Source: CAVZAB01 sp963773155 (GTDB lineage: Bacteria; Pseudomonadota; Alphaproteobacteria; Rhizobiales; Beijerinckiaceae). Taken from it: 64,000 nt of DNA. The position numbers were made by a program, and so were the translations under genes. Positions 23,831 to 34,823 of this stretch are shown here, one piece after another (the stretch's first letter is position 1; every line of letters starts with the position of its first letter). Location: the NCBI GenBank assembly GCA_963773155.1, contig CAVZAB010000012.1:124001-188000 (forward strand), read 5' to 3'. The notes beneath the pieces were generated by a model. The model saw nothing but the letters and a program-made list of their open reading frames with translations, was not told the DNA's origin and searched no databases.

Positions 23831-25451
23831 TTAGCGCAGCGCAAAGGTCTCGCTGCTGAGCAGGCCCGATCCGAACCGGATTGTCATGCCGCTGGCCGGA
23901 CGTACGGCAAGGGCGACCACATCAACGCGCGCCGCGGCTCTGAGCGAAGCGACCTGTGGCGGGATCGCCGGGGCAGTTCGTTCGGCAGCCGTTGATGCCG
24001 GCCCGGTGAGTGCGTGGTAATTGGCGACATCGAGCCGCGCTGCGACCAGATCACCGCGGTCGGCGAGGGCCTGCCTGGCAGCCGGCCGCAGGGCGCGGGC
24101 CGGCCCAGGCGCAGCATAGGCGAGCGCGGCCTGCGGTTTCAAGGCGGACCCGGTCGAGCTGGAATTGGCCGTCGTTCCAATCGAGCCGGTCGCATCGGAA
24201 TCATGCAGCACCGCGGCGATCGGGTTGGCCATCGGGGCCAGGGAGGCGAGCGTGGCGGCCATCGCCGGGCGTGAAGGCGGCACCGGTAGATCGGGAGCGT
24301 AGGCGACGGCGGTCGCATCGGGGCCGGGCCGGCGCGGCGGCAAAGGCACCGCATGGCGCAAGCTGGCCGCTTCGTCGCTGGCGATCGGTTTGAGCGCGGC
24401 GAGCGTCGTGGTCGGCTTTGATTTCGTCGGCCGGCGTCTTGCCGCTGGCAATCGGTTCGCTTGCCCGCATGACCGGTTCGGTGGCCCGCATGACGGTTTC
24501 GCCGCGCGGCAGATTTTGTTCGGCGCGGCCGATCGGATCGGCGTTTTGCTGGGCGAAGAAGTTGCGGCTGCCGGCATCATCGCCGTGCAGCGAGGCGACC
24601 TGGGTCGCGGCCGGACCCGGCCGGCCGGCAACGCGGCCCCTCGCCTGACGCGACGTCGCCTGGTCCTCGTCGTCGTCGCCGCCGCCAAACAGGGCGGCGA
24701 AGAGGCCTTTGCTGCGGGCCTGGCTCAGCGAGGCGACATAGCCGCCGCCGCGCGCCTCGATTTCGGCTCGCGCAAGTTCATAGCCTGGCAGCGGCTGGCC
24801 GTTCGACGGCAAGTGTACGGTCTTGCCGTCCGGGAAGAGACGGGCCAATTGCTCGTAAGTCATCCGTGGCCAGGCCCGGACATTGCCGGCATCGAGATGC
24901 ACGAAGGGCGTGCCCGATGTTGGATAATAGCCAACCCCGCCGCGCTGCAGGCGCATGCCGAGCTCGCGGATCTTCGACATCGGCACATCGACATAGTGCA
25001 TGTCCATGGCTTTGCCGAGGATGTGCTGGGAATTTTTGGCAACGCCACTCGACCGGCGGCGCAGCATGGCATTGGTCTCCGGCGCCCGATAGGCCGAGAC
25101 GACGACGATCGGCTGAGTCGAGCCGCTCTCCTGATAGACTTCCCAGACGATGTCGAACAAGCGCGGATCCATTTTGGTCGGCGCATTGGTGCGCCAATCG
25201 CGCAGCGCCCAGTTCAGCTTCTCGAGCCCGTCAGCGTCATAGCTGCCGCCGCGGCGGAAGGTCACGGTCACCGATTCCTTGGTATGGGAATGATAGAGCG
25301 ACAAAGTCCGCGTCTCGCCATTGGCGAGAACCGTCTGGGTCGAGGACGATGCCGTCAAAGCGGCGACAAATGCGGCACCGGCGGCCAATTGGCCAATGCG
25401 CCGATGACCGGCCAATCGTGCGATGGTCAGACTCGCGATCAAAAAAACCAC
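23831..25451 (-). pseudogene. DUF882 / YcbK-type peptidoglycan peptidase-like protein, frameshifted
   Basis: The N-terminal frame encodes a membrane/signal segment and the M15-like DUF882 domain: RTLSLYHSHTKESVTV, VVVSAYRAPETNAMLRRRSSGVAKNSQH, SQHILGKAMD (zinc-binding S-x-H-x3-G-x-A-x-D) and FVHLDAGNVRAW. The frame then degenerates near DEIKAD. Shifting by one base around 24405-24415 restores TTLAALKPIASDEAASL and a long Ala/Pro-rich tail ending SETFALR at 23831. The span is 3n+1 bases and the restored product would be about 540 aa. It probably acts on peptidoglycan cross-links, and the next gene upstream is an L,D-transpeptidase. Confidence 0.8.
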
Positions 25452-25572
25452 TTCCCCCTAAAGTCGCGGCCATTCGGCCGGGCTCAAGATAAGCAAAGTA
25501 TTACTGGGAACCGTTAAGTTGGCGTAACCGAGGACAGCAAAGCGTAGCCCTAGTTATCTGCCACATCGTGGC

Positions 25573-25594
25573 AAAAAAAAGCCGATCGGCCGGC
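25573..25594 (-). terminator. Probable intrinsic terminator after the L,D-transpeptidase gene
   Basis: On the minus strand a short GCCG-GCCGAT-CGGC hairpin is followed by eight T residues, 30 bases after the transpeptidase stop. The stem is only four base pairs (a palindromic alternative exists), so strength is uncertain. Confidence 0.45.
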
Positions 25595-25623
25595 AAAGTG
25601 GTTAATTGGTCGGGGAAATCGGC

Positions 25624-27270
25624 CTAGCCGGTCGGGTGCAGCGCCGCCCAGACCCGGCGCGAATAGCCGTAGAGGTCGTCCCGGAGTTGCAAATGGCCGT
25701 ATTCGTCCACAAAGGCGGTAAAATACATCAAATGGATGGGAATTGGCCGGGGTAGATTGATCGCCCGCTCGCCGCGTCCGACCAGCCGGCGCACCCGCTC
25801 CTCGCTCCAGCCGCTGTCGCGGCCGAGCACCACTTCGGCCAGTTTAAACGGCTGGTCGACGCGAATGCAGCCGTGGCTTAACGCGCGCTGGTCGTTATCG
25901 AACAGGCTGCGCGAGGGTGTATCGTGCAGATACACCGAATAGGCATTGGGAAACATGAACTTGATACGCCCGAGCGCATTCTCCTCACCGGGCGGCTGCC
26001 GGACGATGAGCGTATTGCCGCGTTCGACGACCTCGTAGCCGTGCCGTTCGAAATAATTGGGGTCGCTGGCAAGCTTCGGCAGCATCTCCTTTTTGATGAT
26101 CGAATAGGGCACGTTCCAATAGGGATTAACGATCAGGAATTCCATTTTTTTGGAAAACAGAGGGGTCGGGTTTTCCGGCTTGCCGACGATGACCCGGGCT
26201 TGGTGGACGATGGCGGTGCCATGCAGGACCGCGAGGCTGAAATCGGGAATGTTGACTTCGATATGATCCCTGCCGAGATCGCGTGGCAACCAGCGCCAAA
26301 GCTCCATATTGGCGATGATCTCGCTTTCCTGGCTCGACCAGCCATTGAGCGCGGCGACGGTGCGGGCGGTCAGCATGCCGGACGGCGGCAGCCCGGCGGT
26401 GCGTTGAAAATTGGCGACCGCGGCCTGGATCTCGCTGTCGAAGCGCAACGCCTTCCCCTCGGCGGCCGGCAGGCCGAGGCGGGCCCGCAGCGTCGGGATT
26501 CGCGGGTCGCTGCTGCCGACCCGCAGGATTGGGCCCGCCTTGACCGGCTCGGCGGCGGCCGCGGGCTTCGCCTTGCGGATTTCGATCAGCTTGTCGCGCA
26601 GCAGCTGATAGCCGCGGTGGGGCGGATTGAAATCGCGCAGGGCCTGTCCGGCATTTTCGGCCTGTGCGAGCGCCGCGAGTACCCGCGGGGCGTCGGCCAC
26701 GTCGGGCCTGGCGCCGATCAGGTTCGACACTTGGTTTGGGTCGATGCGCCCGCCACTGGCCTGCCGGCCGTAGGCGACAGCCGCTTCCGACAGGCGAAAC
26801 TCGGCTTCGGCTTGCGCCTCCGCGGCGGCCGGCAAGTCGGTCGCGATTGTCAGCACGCCTAGATCGAGGCCGTCGTCGCCGGCGTGCTCGAGGGCCTCGC
26901 GTAGCGCAAGGGCGCTCGCCGTCCAATGCCCGTCGGCGATCCAGAGCGGCATGTACTCATGCTCGCGGTAATAGCCGGCGATAGCGGCGCCATCCGGGCG
27001 GCCCGGCTCGCCGACCGCCGGCGCCAGTGCGTAGGTCTCGGCCAATTTGCGCAGGCCGGCAGCGAGCGGCGTTGCCTGCGGCAAAGACCCCGGCGGGTCG
27101 CCGACGACGGGCGGCGCTTCACCGCGGATCTGCCGACTGACGTCGACATCAATTGCCGGCTGCGGCGGCAGGACGATGGCGGTATCGGCCTGGCTGTCGT
27201 CCTCGGCGAGGCAAACGGTGCTGACAAGGCTCAAAACGCCGACAATCCCGACGATGAGAATGCGCCTAGG
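25624..27270 (-). CDS. L,D-transpeptidase, YcbB/LdtD type
   Basis: The 548-aa periplasmic enzyme forms 3-3 cross-links in peptidoglycan. After a signal peptide (MPRRILIVGIVGVLSLVSTVCLAED) comes a scaffold domain, then a peptidoglycan-binding PG_binding_1 repeat (LRFDSEIQAAVANFQRTAGLPPSGMLTARTVAALN). The YkuD catalytic domain follows, with INPYWNVPYSI-like residues and the active-site motif SHGCIRV near residue 460. Length and order match YcbB/LdtD rather than short YkuD proteins. AAGGA twelve bases upstream supports ATG 27270. It is followed by the DUF882 gene, an envelope-related pair. Confidence 0.9.
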   Translation of the reverse strand, partial: PRRILIVGIVGVLSLVSTVCLAEDDSQADTAIVLPPQPAIDVDVSRQIRGEAPPVVGDPPGSLPQATPLAAGLRKLAETYALAPAVGEPGRPDGAAIAGYYREHEYMPLWIADGHWTASALALREALEHAGDDGLDLGVLTIATDLPAAAEAQAEAEFRLSEAAVAYGRQASGGRIDPNQVSNLIGARPDVADAPRVLAALAQAENAGQALRDFNPPHRGYQLLRDKLIEIRKAKPAAAAEPVKAGPILRVGSSDPRIPTLRARLGLPAAEGKALRFDSEIQAAVANFQRTAGLPPSGMLTARTVAALNGWSSQESEIIANMELWRWLPRDLGRDHIEVNIPDFSLAVLHGTAIVHQARVIVGKPENPTPLFSKKMEFLIVNPYWNVPYSIIKKEMLPKLASDPNYFERHGYEVVERGNTLIVRQPPGEENALGRIKFMFPNAYSVYLHDTPSRSLFDNDQRALSHGCIRVDQPFKLAEVVLGRDSGWSEERVRRLVGRGERAINLPRPIPIHLMYFTAFVDEYGHLQLRDDLYGYSRRVWAALHPTG

Positions 27271-27415
27271 CATCTCGAATTCCTTCCATCTGCCTGGCAG
27301 AACATGCGCCATTGGCGTGGACAATCAATGGGGCGCCAAGTCAGCCGTGGTAAAGGTCTCGTGATCGGGGGGCTGGCGTGGCCGAAGCGCCACAGCTGCC
27401 CCGATAAATCCGCAA

Positions 27416-28891
<1,476 letters not shown>

Positions 28892-29111
28892 GAGGCCCAT
28901 TTAGCCGGTTCAGCCGGGGAACGGCCCATGCTCGTGGATCAGAGTAAACGCCGTGTTAATGGCCTATGTATTTTGCCATTTCGGCGCTTATTTGCGGCGC
29001 GGCGGTCGCCGCATCGGGGCAGGCCGATCGGCCCGAGGGAAAGGTTGATCGGCGACCAGCAATGCACAATAAAGGAAGCACGGCCCGCGGCGGGCCGGTT
29101 TGGACAGGCGC

Positions 29112-30956
29112 ATGCTACCACCCAAAATCGCTTACGCCAGAAAGGCGCACGCATCGGCCCGTTCGCGGGCGGGCTCGCTCGGGACCTTGCCGGAATGGGA
29201 TCTGAGCGATCTCTATGCGTCTATGGACGCGCCGGCCTTTGCCAGCGATCTCGCCGCGGCGGAAAGCCGCTGCCGGGCTTTTGGCGAAACTTACCGCGGC
29301 AAATTGGCGGGGCTTGCCGCGCACGAAGCTGCCGGCGAGGCGCTCGGCGCCGCGATCGAGCATTACGAGCGACTCGAGGATCTGCTCGGCCGGATCATGT
29401 CGTTTGCTGGGCTCGTCTATTCCGGTGATACGACCGACCCGGTGCGAGCCAAGTTCTACGGCGATGCCCAGGACCGGATCACCGCGGCTTCCTCCGAACT
29501 TCTGTTCTTCACGCTCGAGATCAATCGGCTCGACGAGGCCCGGCTCGAGACGCTCATGGCGGTGCCGCCGCTTGCCCATTACCGGCCCTGGATCGAAGAC
29601 ATCAGGAAGGACCGCCCCTACCAGCTCGAGGACCGGCTCGAGCAATTGCTGCATGAGAAATCTCTCACCGGACGGGCCGCTTGGAACCGGCTGTTCGACG
29701 AGACGATTGCGGCGTTGCGGTTCAAGGTCGGCAAGCGCGCGCTGACGCTGGAGCCGGTGCTCAACCTGATGCAGGATCCCAGGGAGGACGTCCGGCGCGA
29801 GGCGTCCGAGGCAGTCGCTTCGACGCTGAAGAGCCATCTAAGAACCTTTGCGCTGATCACCAATACGCTGGCCAAGGATCAGGAGATCTCCGACCGCTGG
29901 CGCGGCTTCAAACAGGTCGGCGACCATCGCCACCTCGCCAATCGGGTCGAACCGGAAGTTGTCGAAGCGCTGGTCACGGCGGTTTGTGACGCCTATCCGC
30001 GCCTGTCGCATCGCTACTACCGGCTGAAGGCGAAATGGTTCGGCAAGGATCAATTGCCGCATTGGGACCGCAATGCGCCGCTGCCGAAAGTTCCAACCCA
30101 TGTCTATCGGTGGGAGGAGGCGCGCGAACTGGTGCTCGATTCTTATGGCCAGTTCTCGCCGCGGATGGCAGCGATCGCACGTCGCTTCTTCGACGAATCC
30201 TGGATCGACGCACCGGTCAGGATCGGCAAAGCGCCTGGGGCCTTTGCCCACCCGACCGTACCCTCGGCGCATCCCTACGTGCTTTTGAACTATCAGGGCA
30301 AGCCACGCGACGTGATGACGCTCGCCCACGAACTTGGCCACGGCGTGCACCAGGTTCTCGCCGCGCCGAACGGGGCCCTGATGGCGCCGACGCCGCTGAC
30401 GCTGGCCGAGACGGCCTCGGTCTTCGGCGAAATGCTGACCTTTCGGGCGCTGCTGGCACGCACCAGCGAGCCGCGCCTGCGCCGGGCCATGCTCGCGGCC
30501 AAGGTCGAGGACATGATCAATACAGTGGTCAGGCAGATCGCCTTCTACTCGTTCGAGCGCCGGGTGCATGAGGCGCGGCGCAAGGGCGAGCTGACGATCG
30601 ACCAGATCTGCGCCTTCTGGCTGGCGGTGCAAGAAGAAAGCCTCGGCCCGGCCGTGCGACTGGGCGAAGGCTACGAGACATTCTGGGCCTATATTCCCCA
30701 TTTCATTCATTCGCCGTTCTACGTCTATGCCTATGCTTTTGGCGACTGTCTGGTCAATTCTCTCTACAGTGTCTACGAGAAATCGGCGGCGGGCTTTGCC
30801 GAACGCTACCTGGCGATGCTCTCGGCAGGCGGAACCAAGCATCACAGCGAGCTTCTCGCACCATTCGGCCTGGACGCGAGGGATCCCGGTTTCTGGCAGA
30901 TTGGTCTGGCGATGATCGAAACGCTCATTGCCGAGCTTGAAGCGATGGAGGCCTGA
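29112..30956 (+). CDS. pepF: Oligoendopeptidase F family M3 metallopeptidase
   Basis: The 614-aa cytoplasmic zinc peptidase degrades short peptides. The zinc motif is HELGH (His406-Glu407-x-x-His410) followed by TLAETASVFGEM, which supplies the third ligand Glu. The end of the chain, FIHSPFYVYAYAFGDCLVNSLY, is typical of the PepF/M3B group. I start at ATG 29112 (MLPPKIAYARKA); the in-frame TTG at 29100 has no better support. It is probably the first gene of a run continuing into the PHA-synthase-like gene 13 bases downstream. Confidence 0.92.
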   Translation: MLPPKIAYARKAHASARSRAGSLGTLPEWDLSDLYASMDAPAFASDLAAAESRCRAFGETYRGKLAGLAAHEAAGEALGAAIEHYERLEDLLGRIMSFAGLVYSGDTTDPVRAKFYGDAQDRITAASSELLFFTLEINRLDEARLETLMAVPPLAHYRPWIEDIRKDRPYQLEDRLEQLLHEKSLTGRAAWNRLFDETIAALRFKVGKRALTLEPVLNLMQDPREDVRREASEAVASTLKSHLRTFALITNTLAKDQEISDRWRGFKQVGDHRHLANRVEPEVVEALVTAVCDAYPRLSHRYYRLKAKWFGKDQLPHWDRNAPLPKVPTHVYRWEEARELVLDSYGQFSPRMAAIARRFFDESWIDAPVRIGKAPGAFAHPTVPSAHPYVLLNYQGKPRDVMTLAHELGHGVHQVLAAPNGALMAPTPLTLAETASVFGEMLTFRALLARTSEPRLRRAMLAAKVEDMINTVVRQIAFYSFERRVHEARRKGELTIDQICAFWLAVQEESLGPAVRLGEGYETFWAYIPHFIHSPFYVYAYAFGDCLVNSLYSVYEKSAAGFAERYLAMLSAGGTKHHSELLAPFGLDARDPGFWQIGLAMIETLIAELEAMEA

Positions 30957-30969
30957 ACGCGGCGGTCAA

Positions 30970-32082
30970 ATGACGCGCCGGCTGGGCCGAAGCGGGGCAG
31001 ACGTGGTCGAGCGCGATGACTGGTCGAAGTTGATGCTGTGGCCGTGGCTAGCGGCGGCCTCGTTCGGTCAGGCGGCGGCGACGCTCGCCGTTCAATGGAC
31101 GCGCGCAGGCAGCGCCGAGAACCCGGTGGCAGCGCCGGAATGGGCCAGCCCCAATCGGGTCGCTCTCGAACTTTCGACATTGCGACTGCGGCGTTTTGAT
31201 TCGGCTGGCGAGGGCCTGCCGGCGCGCCTCGTCATTGCGCCATTGGCGCTGCATCACGCTACCCTGGTCGATTTTGCCGTTGGCCATAGTCTTGTCGAGG
31301 TATTGCTCGCGGCGGCGCCGGCGCCGCTGTTCGTAACCGAATGGCGCTCGGCGAGCCCGCGGATGAGCCAGTTCAGCATTGCGACCTATCTCGCCGAACT
31401 CAATGTGGCGATCGACGCGATCGGCCCGCCCGTCGATCTGGTCGGGATTTGCCAGGGCGGCTGGCTCGCCGTGGTTTTTGCGGCACGGTTTCCCGGCAAG
31501 GTTCGCAGCATTGTCGCCGCCGGCTCACCGATCGACATCCGCGCCTCGACCTCGGCGTTGAGCGAACTCGTCAACCGCATACCGGCGGCGCAATTCGAGG
31601 CGCTGGTTCGCCAGGGCGAAGGGCGGGTGATCGGGCAGACGGTCTTGCGCTTGTGGGCTGCGGCGGCCCCGGACGAGGCCGGCGCCCGGTTGGCTTTGCA
31701 GATCGAGGCGGGCCCTGCGGCAGTGGCGCTCGAACGGCGGTTTCTCGACTGGTACGCCTATACGCTCGACTTGCCGGGAGCCTATTATCTCGAGGTCGTC
31801 GAAGAAATCTATCGGCACAACCGGATTGCCGCGGGCGGATTCTCGGCGCTCGGAATTGTAATCGATCTGGCCAATCTGCGCGCCCCGATCTTCGTCCTGG
31901 CCGGGGCGGACGACGCCATTGTCGCACCGCCGCAAGCGCTGGCGATCGCCGATTTGGCCAAGCAGGCGGCCAAGATCGAAACGCGAGTCGAGCCAGGCGG
32001 CCATTTGAGCCTGTTCTTGGGTCGGCAGACCCTGGCCCGGGCCTGGCCGGGGATCGGCCGCTGGATCGTTTCTGCCGCCTGA
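30970..32082 (+). CDS. Polyhydroxyalkanoate synthase-like alpha/beta hydrolase
   Basis: The 370-aa protein has an alpha/beta fold with nucleophile elbow GICQGGW (Cys161). Cysteine in this position is the mark of PhaC-type acyltransferases rather than serine hydrolases. VIAPLALHHATLVDFA and FVTEWRSASPRMSQFSIATYLAELNVAID resemble the PhaC N-terminal half, while FVLAGADDAIVAPPQ and PGGHLSLFLG give the Asp and His. It is much shorter than true PhaC (about 560-600 aa), and no phaA, phaB or phasin gene is adjacent. It could be a polymerase relative, a depolymerase or a thioester hydrolase. Confidence 0.7.
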   Translation: MTRRLGRSGADVVERDDWSKLMLWPWLAAASFGQAAATLAVQWTRAGSAENPVAAPEWASPNRVALELSTLRLRRFDSAGEGLPARLVIAPLALHHATLVDFAVGHSLVEVLLAAAPAPLFVTEWRSASPRMSQFSIATYLAELNVAIDAIGPPVDLVGICQGGWLAVVFAARFPGKVRSIVAAGSPIDIRASTSALSELVNRIPAAQFEALVRQGEGRVIGQTVLRLWAAAAPDEAGARLALQIEAGPAAVALERRFLDWYAYTLDLPGAYYLEVVEEIYRHNRIAAGGFSALGIVIDLANLRAPIFVLAGADDAIVAPPQALAIADLAKQAAKIETRVEPGGHLSLFLGRQTLARAWPGIGRWIVSAA

Positions 32083-32161
32083 ACGGCCGGCGGCCTTTAC
32101 GTGCCGGTCTGCTTGCCTACCTATAGGGCTTGCCGCGCCGCATCGGGCGCATCGAGGGGTC

Positions 32162-33544
32162 ATGGCGGATCGAGAGGCGAACCGGTTTTCTGCGCGCGCG
32201 GCGCGCTATGCCCGCGTTGGCAGCAATGTCGGGGGCGTTGCGGCAAGGATTGCCGGGACGAAATTGCTCAATCTCGATCGGGCACGGGCCGGCAATGCCG
32301 CGGCCTTGGCGCGTGCTTTGGGCGGGCTCAAGGGCCCGATCATGAAAGTGGCGCAATTGCTGGCGACCATCCCGGACGCTTTGCCGCCGGAATATGCCGA
32401 GGAATTGCAGGCGCTGCAAAGCGAGGCGCCGCCGATGGGCGCCGCCTTCGTCAAGCGGCGCATGCAGGCCGAACTCGGCTCCGATTGGCGGCAGAATTTC
32501 GCCCGTTTCGACTATCGGCCGGCTGCCGCCGCATCGCTCGGCCAGGTCCACAAGGCCGAGGATCTGGCCGGGGCGCCGCTCGCCTGCAAGCTGCAATATC
32601 CGGACATGCGCTCGGCGGTTGAAGCCGATCTGGTTCAATTGGACCTCCTGTTTGCCCTGCATCGACGCATGGATCCAGCGGTCGATACGCGCGAGATTGC
32701 CAAGGAAATCGGCGCCAGGGTCCGCGAAGAGCTCGATTACGAGCGCGAAGCCCGGCATCTGCGGCTCTACCGCGCGATGCTGGCCGCGGTGTCTGAGGTC
32801 CGGGTGCCACAGGTGCGGGCCGCGCTTTCGACGGAACGACTGCTGACAATGGATTGGCTCGAGGGCGCTAAGCTGTTGAGCTTTCGCGACCACGACCAGG
32901 CTCTGCGCAACCGCATCGGCCTCGGCATGTTCAAGGCCTGGTGGCATCCCTTCTCACAATTTGGCGTCATCCACGGCGACCCGCATCTCGGCAATTACAG
33001 CATCGACGCGCCGGATGCCGATCCGAACCGGGCGTTGATCAATCTTTTCGATTTTGGCTGCATCCGGATTTTCCCACCGGCCTTTGTCGGCGGCGTCGTC
33101 GATCTCTACCAGGGTCTGCGCGGCAATGATTCGGCGCGCGTCGTCCACGCCTACGAGACCTGGGGGTTCAAAGGCTTAAGGAAGGATCTCATCGACGTCC
33201 TCAATATCTGGGCGCGGTTCATCTACGGGCCGCTGCTCGACGATCGCGTGCGCACCATCGCCGATGGGATTGCGCCGGGCCAATATGGGCGGCGCGAGGC
33301 CTTTGCCGTGCACCGGGCGCTCAAGGAAAAGGGGCCAGTGCTGGTGCCGCGCGAATTTGTTTTCATGGACCGGGCGGCAATTGGCCTCGGCGCCGTCTTC
33401 TTGCATCTGCGGGCCGAATTAAACTTTTGCGCATTGTTCAATCAGGCCATTAAGGATTTCGACAAAAACATCGTCGGTCGCCGGCAGGCAAATGCCTTGG
33501 CTGCGGCGGGATTGACCGAAAAGATCGCTGCCCGGCAGGGCTAA
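32162..33544 (+). CDS. AarF/UbiB-type atypical kinase (ABC1 family)
   Basis: The 460-aa member of the ADCK/UbiB family shows LKGPIMKVAQLLATIPDALPPEYA, the N-terminal signature. It carries K-V-A-Q in place of the usual K-x-G-Q, a variant I associate with one bacterial subfamily. RPAAAASLGQVHKAE is the Ala-rich loop, with catalytic GVIHGDPHLGNYS (H-G-D-x-H-x-x-N) and LFDFGCIRI (DFG). UbiB proteins support ubiquinone synthesis through an ATPase activity. GAGGGG precedes the ATG. No ubi gene is adjacent. Confidence 0.88.
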   Translation: MADREANRFSARAARYARVGSNVGGVAARIAGTKLLNLDRARAGNAAALARALGGLKGPIMKVAQLLATIPDALPPEYAEELQALQSEAPPMGAAFVKRRMQAELGSDWRQNFARFDYRPAAAASLGQVHKAEDLAGAPLACKLQYPDMRSAVEADLVQLDLLFALHRRMDPAVDTREIAKEIGARVREELDYEREARHLRLYRAMLAAVSEVRVPQVRAALSTERLLTMDWLEGAKLLSFRDHDQALRNRIGLGMFKAWWHPFSQFGVIHGDPHLGNYSIDAPDADPNRALINLFDFGCIRIFPPAFVGGVVDLYQGLRGNDSARVVHAYETWGFKGLRKDLIDVLNIWARFIYGPLLDDRVRTIADGIAPGQYGRREAFAVHRALKEKGPVLVPREFVFMDRAAIGLGAVFLHLRAELNFCALFNQAIKDFDKNIVGRRQANALAAAGLTEKIAARQG

Positions 33545-33581
33545 GCGGAGCCATACCGGGGTGATATCGCGGGCGGCTTGG

Positions 33582-33770
33582 TCAGTGCCGGGTGTTGGTC
33601 GGCGCTTCGGTACGCAATTTTTCGATTTCGTCTCTCAGCAGCAGCTTTTTGCGTTTCAATTCCCCGAGCTTCAATGTGTCCGTTCCGGGGTGGATTCGTT
33701 CCGCCTCGATTTCTCTCTCTAGCGCCTTGTGGCGGCGTTCAAGTTCGGCGAGATGGGCTTGCAGCGACAT
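33582..33770 (-). CDS. DUF465 / YdcH family small protein (copy 1)
   Basis: The 62-aa coiled-coil protein has LAELERRHKALEREIEAE, then LKLGELKRKKLLLRDEIEKL, the standard DUF465 pattern. The start at 33770 (MSLQAHLAEL) follows the family; upstream in-frame codons to 33800 add residues not normally present. Function unknown. A divergent second copy lies at 34027-34245. Confidence 0.87.
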   Translation of the reverse strand: MSLQAHLAELERRHKALEREIEAERIHPGTDTLKLGELKRKKLLLRDEIEKLRTEAPTNTRH

Positions 33771-34026
33771 GCGGACAACTCCAACGAGTTGTTGTGACAA
33801 GGCCAGTGTGACACGGTTTTCAGGCCCGGCGTAGAGGCCGGCGCATCAATTCTTGTGCGTAAATTGTTAGACTAAGGTTACCTAGCCAGGCGGGTCGTTC
33901 GGTCCGGATGAGGCGCCGCCGCCGATCCGGCCTCTTGCGGGAGCGGGCGCCGGTGGCCATACTCCTTTGGGAGATTGGCCGCGACGGACCGCGCGGCTGC
34001 AGTTTTTTCGGGAATGACCGATTGCG

Positions 34027-34245
34027 ATGCGAGAGACCTTGAGCGAGGCCGAACGCGCCGCTTGCCATGCCGAGATCCAACGCCTGCGGCAGGAGCACCG
34101 CGATCTCGATGCGGCGATCGCGGCGCTGCAGGCCATCGGGCCGGTCGACCAGCTTCAGGTTCAGCGCCTGAAAAAGCGCAAGCTTGTCTTGCGGGACCGG
34201 ATCGGCCGGCTTGAGGACCAGCTGACCCCCGATATCATCGCCTAG
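34027..34245 (+). CDS. DUF465 / YdcH family small protein (copy 2)
   Basis: The 72-aa protein has EIQRLRQEHRDLDAAIAALQ and LQVQRLKKRKLVLRDRIGRLEDQL, the same helical hairpin as copy 1 but without the prolonged N-terminus. It sits 65 bases upstream of purE on the same strand. Pairs of YdcH-like genes near purEK occur in several alphaproteobacteria, as far as I recall. Function unknown. Confidence 0.85.
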   Translation: MRETLSEAERAACHAEIQRLRQEHRDLDAAIAALQAIGPVDQLQVQRLKKRKLVLRDRIGRLEDQLTPDIIA

Positions 34246-34310
34246 GGCTTGCTTGATCGGCAGCCCTCCTTTAAGCCGGCGCCTTCGCGCCCCAGAGCCG
34301 AGGTCGAGTT

Positions 34311-34823
34311 TTGACCGGATTGCCGCCTCGAAAACCCGTCGCCCTGATCATGGGCAGTCAGTCCGACTGGGCAACAATGCGTCATGCGGCGGAGGTTCTT
34401 GATGCGCTTTCTGTCGGCCACGAGGCGTTGATCGTCTCCGCCCATCGGACGCCCGACCGGCTCTTTACCTTTGCCAAGGCGGCCCAAGCGCAGGGCTTTC
34501 AAGTGATCATCGCCGGCGCCGGCGGGGCCGCGCATTTGCCAGGCATGACAGCCGCGCTGACCCCATTGCCGGTATTTGGCGTTCCGATCGAAAGCCGGCC
34601 ATTGGCGGGCCAGGACAGCCTGTTATCGATCGTGCAAATGCCGGCCGGCGTGCCGGTTGGGACGCTGGCGATCGGCAAGCCCGGCGCGATCAATGCAGCG
34701 CTTCTGGCGGCCGCGGTTCTGGCCCTCAACGATGCCGCGCTTGCGGCGCGGCTAGCGCGCTGGCGGGCCCGCCAGGCGGCGGCGGTAGCCGAGCGGCCGG
34801 CCCCGGCCAATTCGGCGCGATGA
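34311..34823 (+). CDS. purE: 5-(carboxyamino)imidazole ribonucleotide mutase (PurE)
   Basis: The 170-aa class I PurE converts N5-CAIR to 4-carboxyaminoimidazole ribonucleotide in purine synthesis. It has MGSQSDWATMRHAAEVL (phosphate binding), SAHRTPDRLF, the catalytic GAGGAAHLPGM (usual His) and GVPIESRPLAGQDSLLSIVQMPAGVPVGTLAIG. The start appears to be TTG 34311 with GAGG seven bases upstream; no ATG lies early enough in frame. Its stop overlaps the purK start (ATGA), so the two are coupled and together replace the eukaryotic single-step carboxylase. Confidence 0.93.
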   Translation: MTGLPPRKPVALIMGSQSDWATMRHAAEVLDALSVGHEALIVSAHRTPDRLFTFAKAAQAQGFQVIIAGAGGAAHLPGMTAALTPLPVFGVPIESRPLAGQDSLLSIVQMPAGVPVGTLAIGKPGAINAALLAAAVLALNDAALAARLARWRARQAAAVAERPAPANSAR

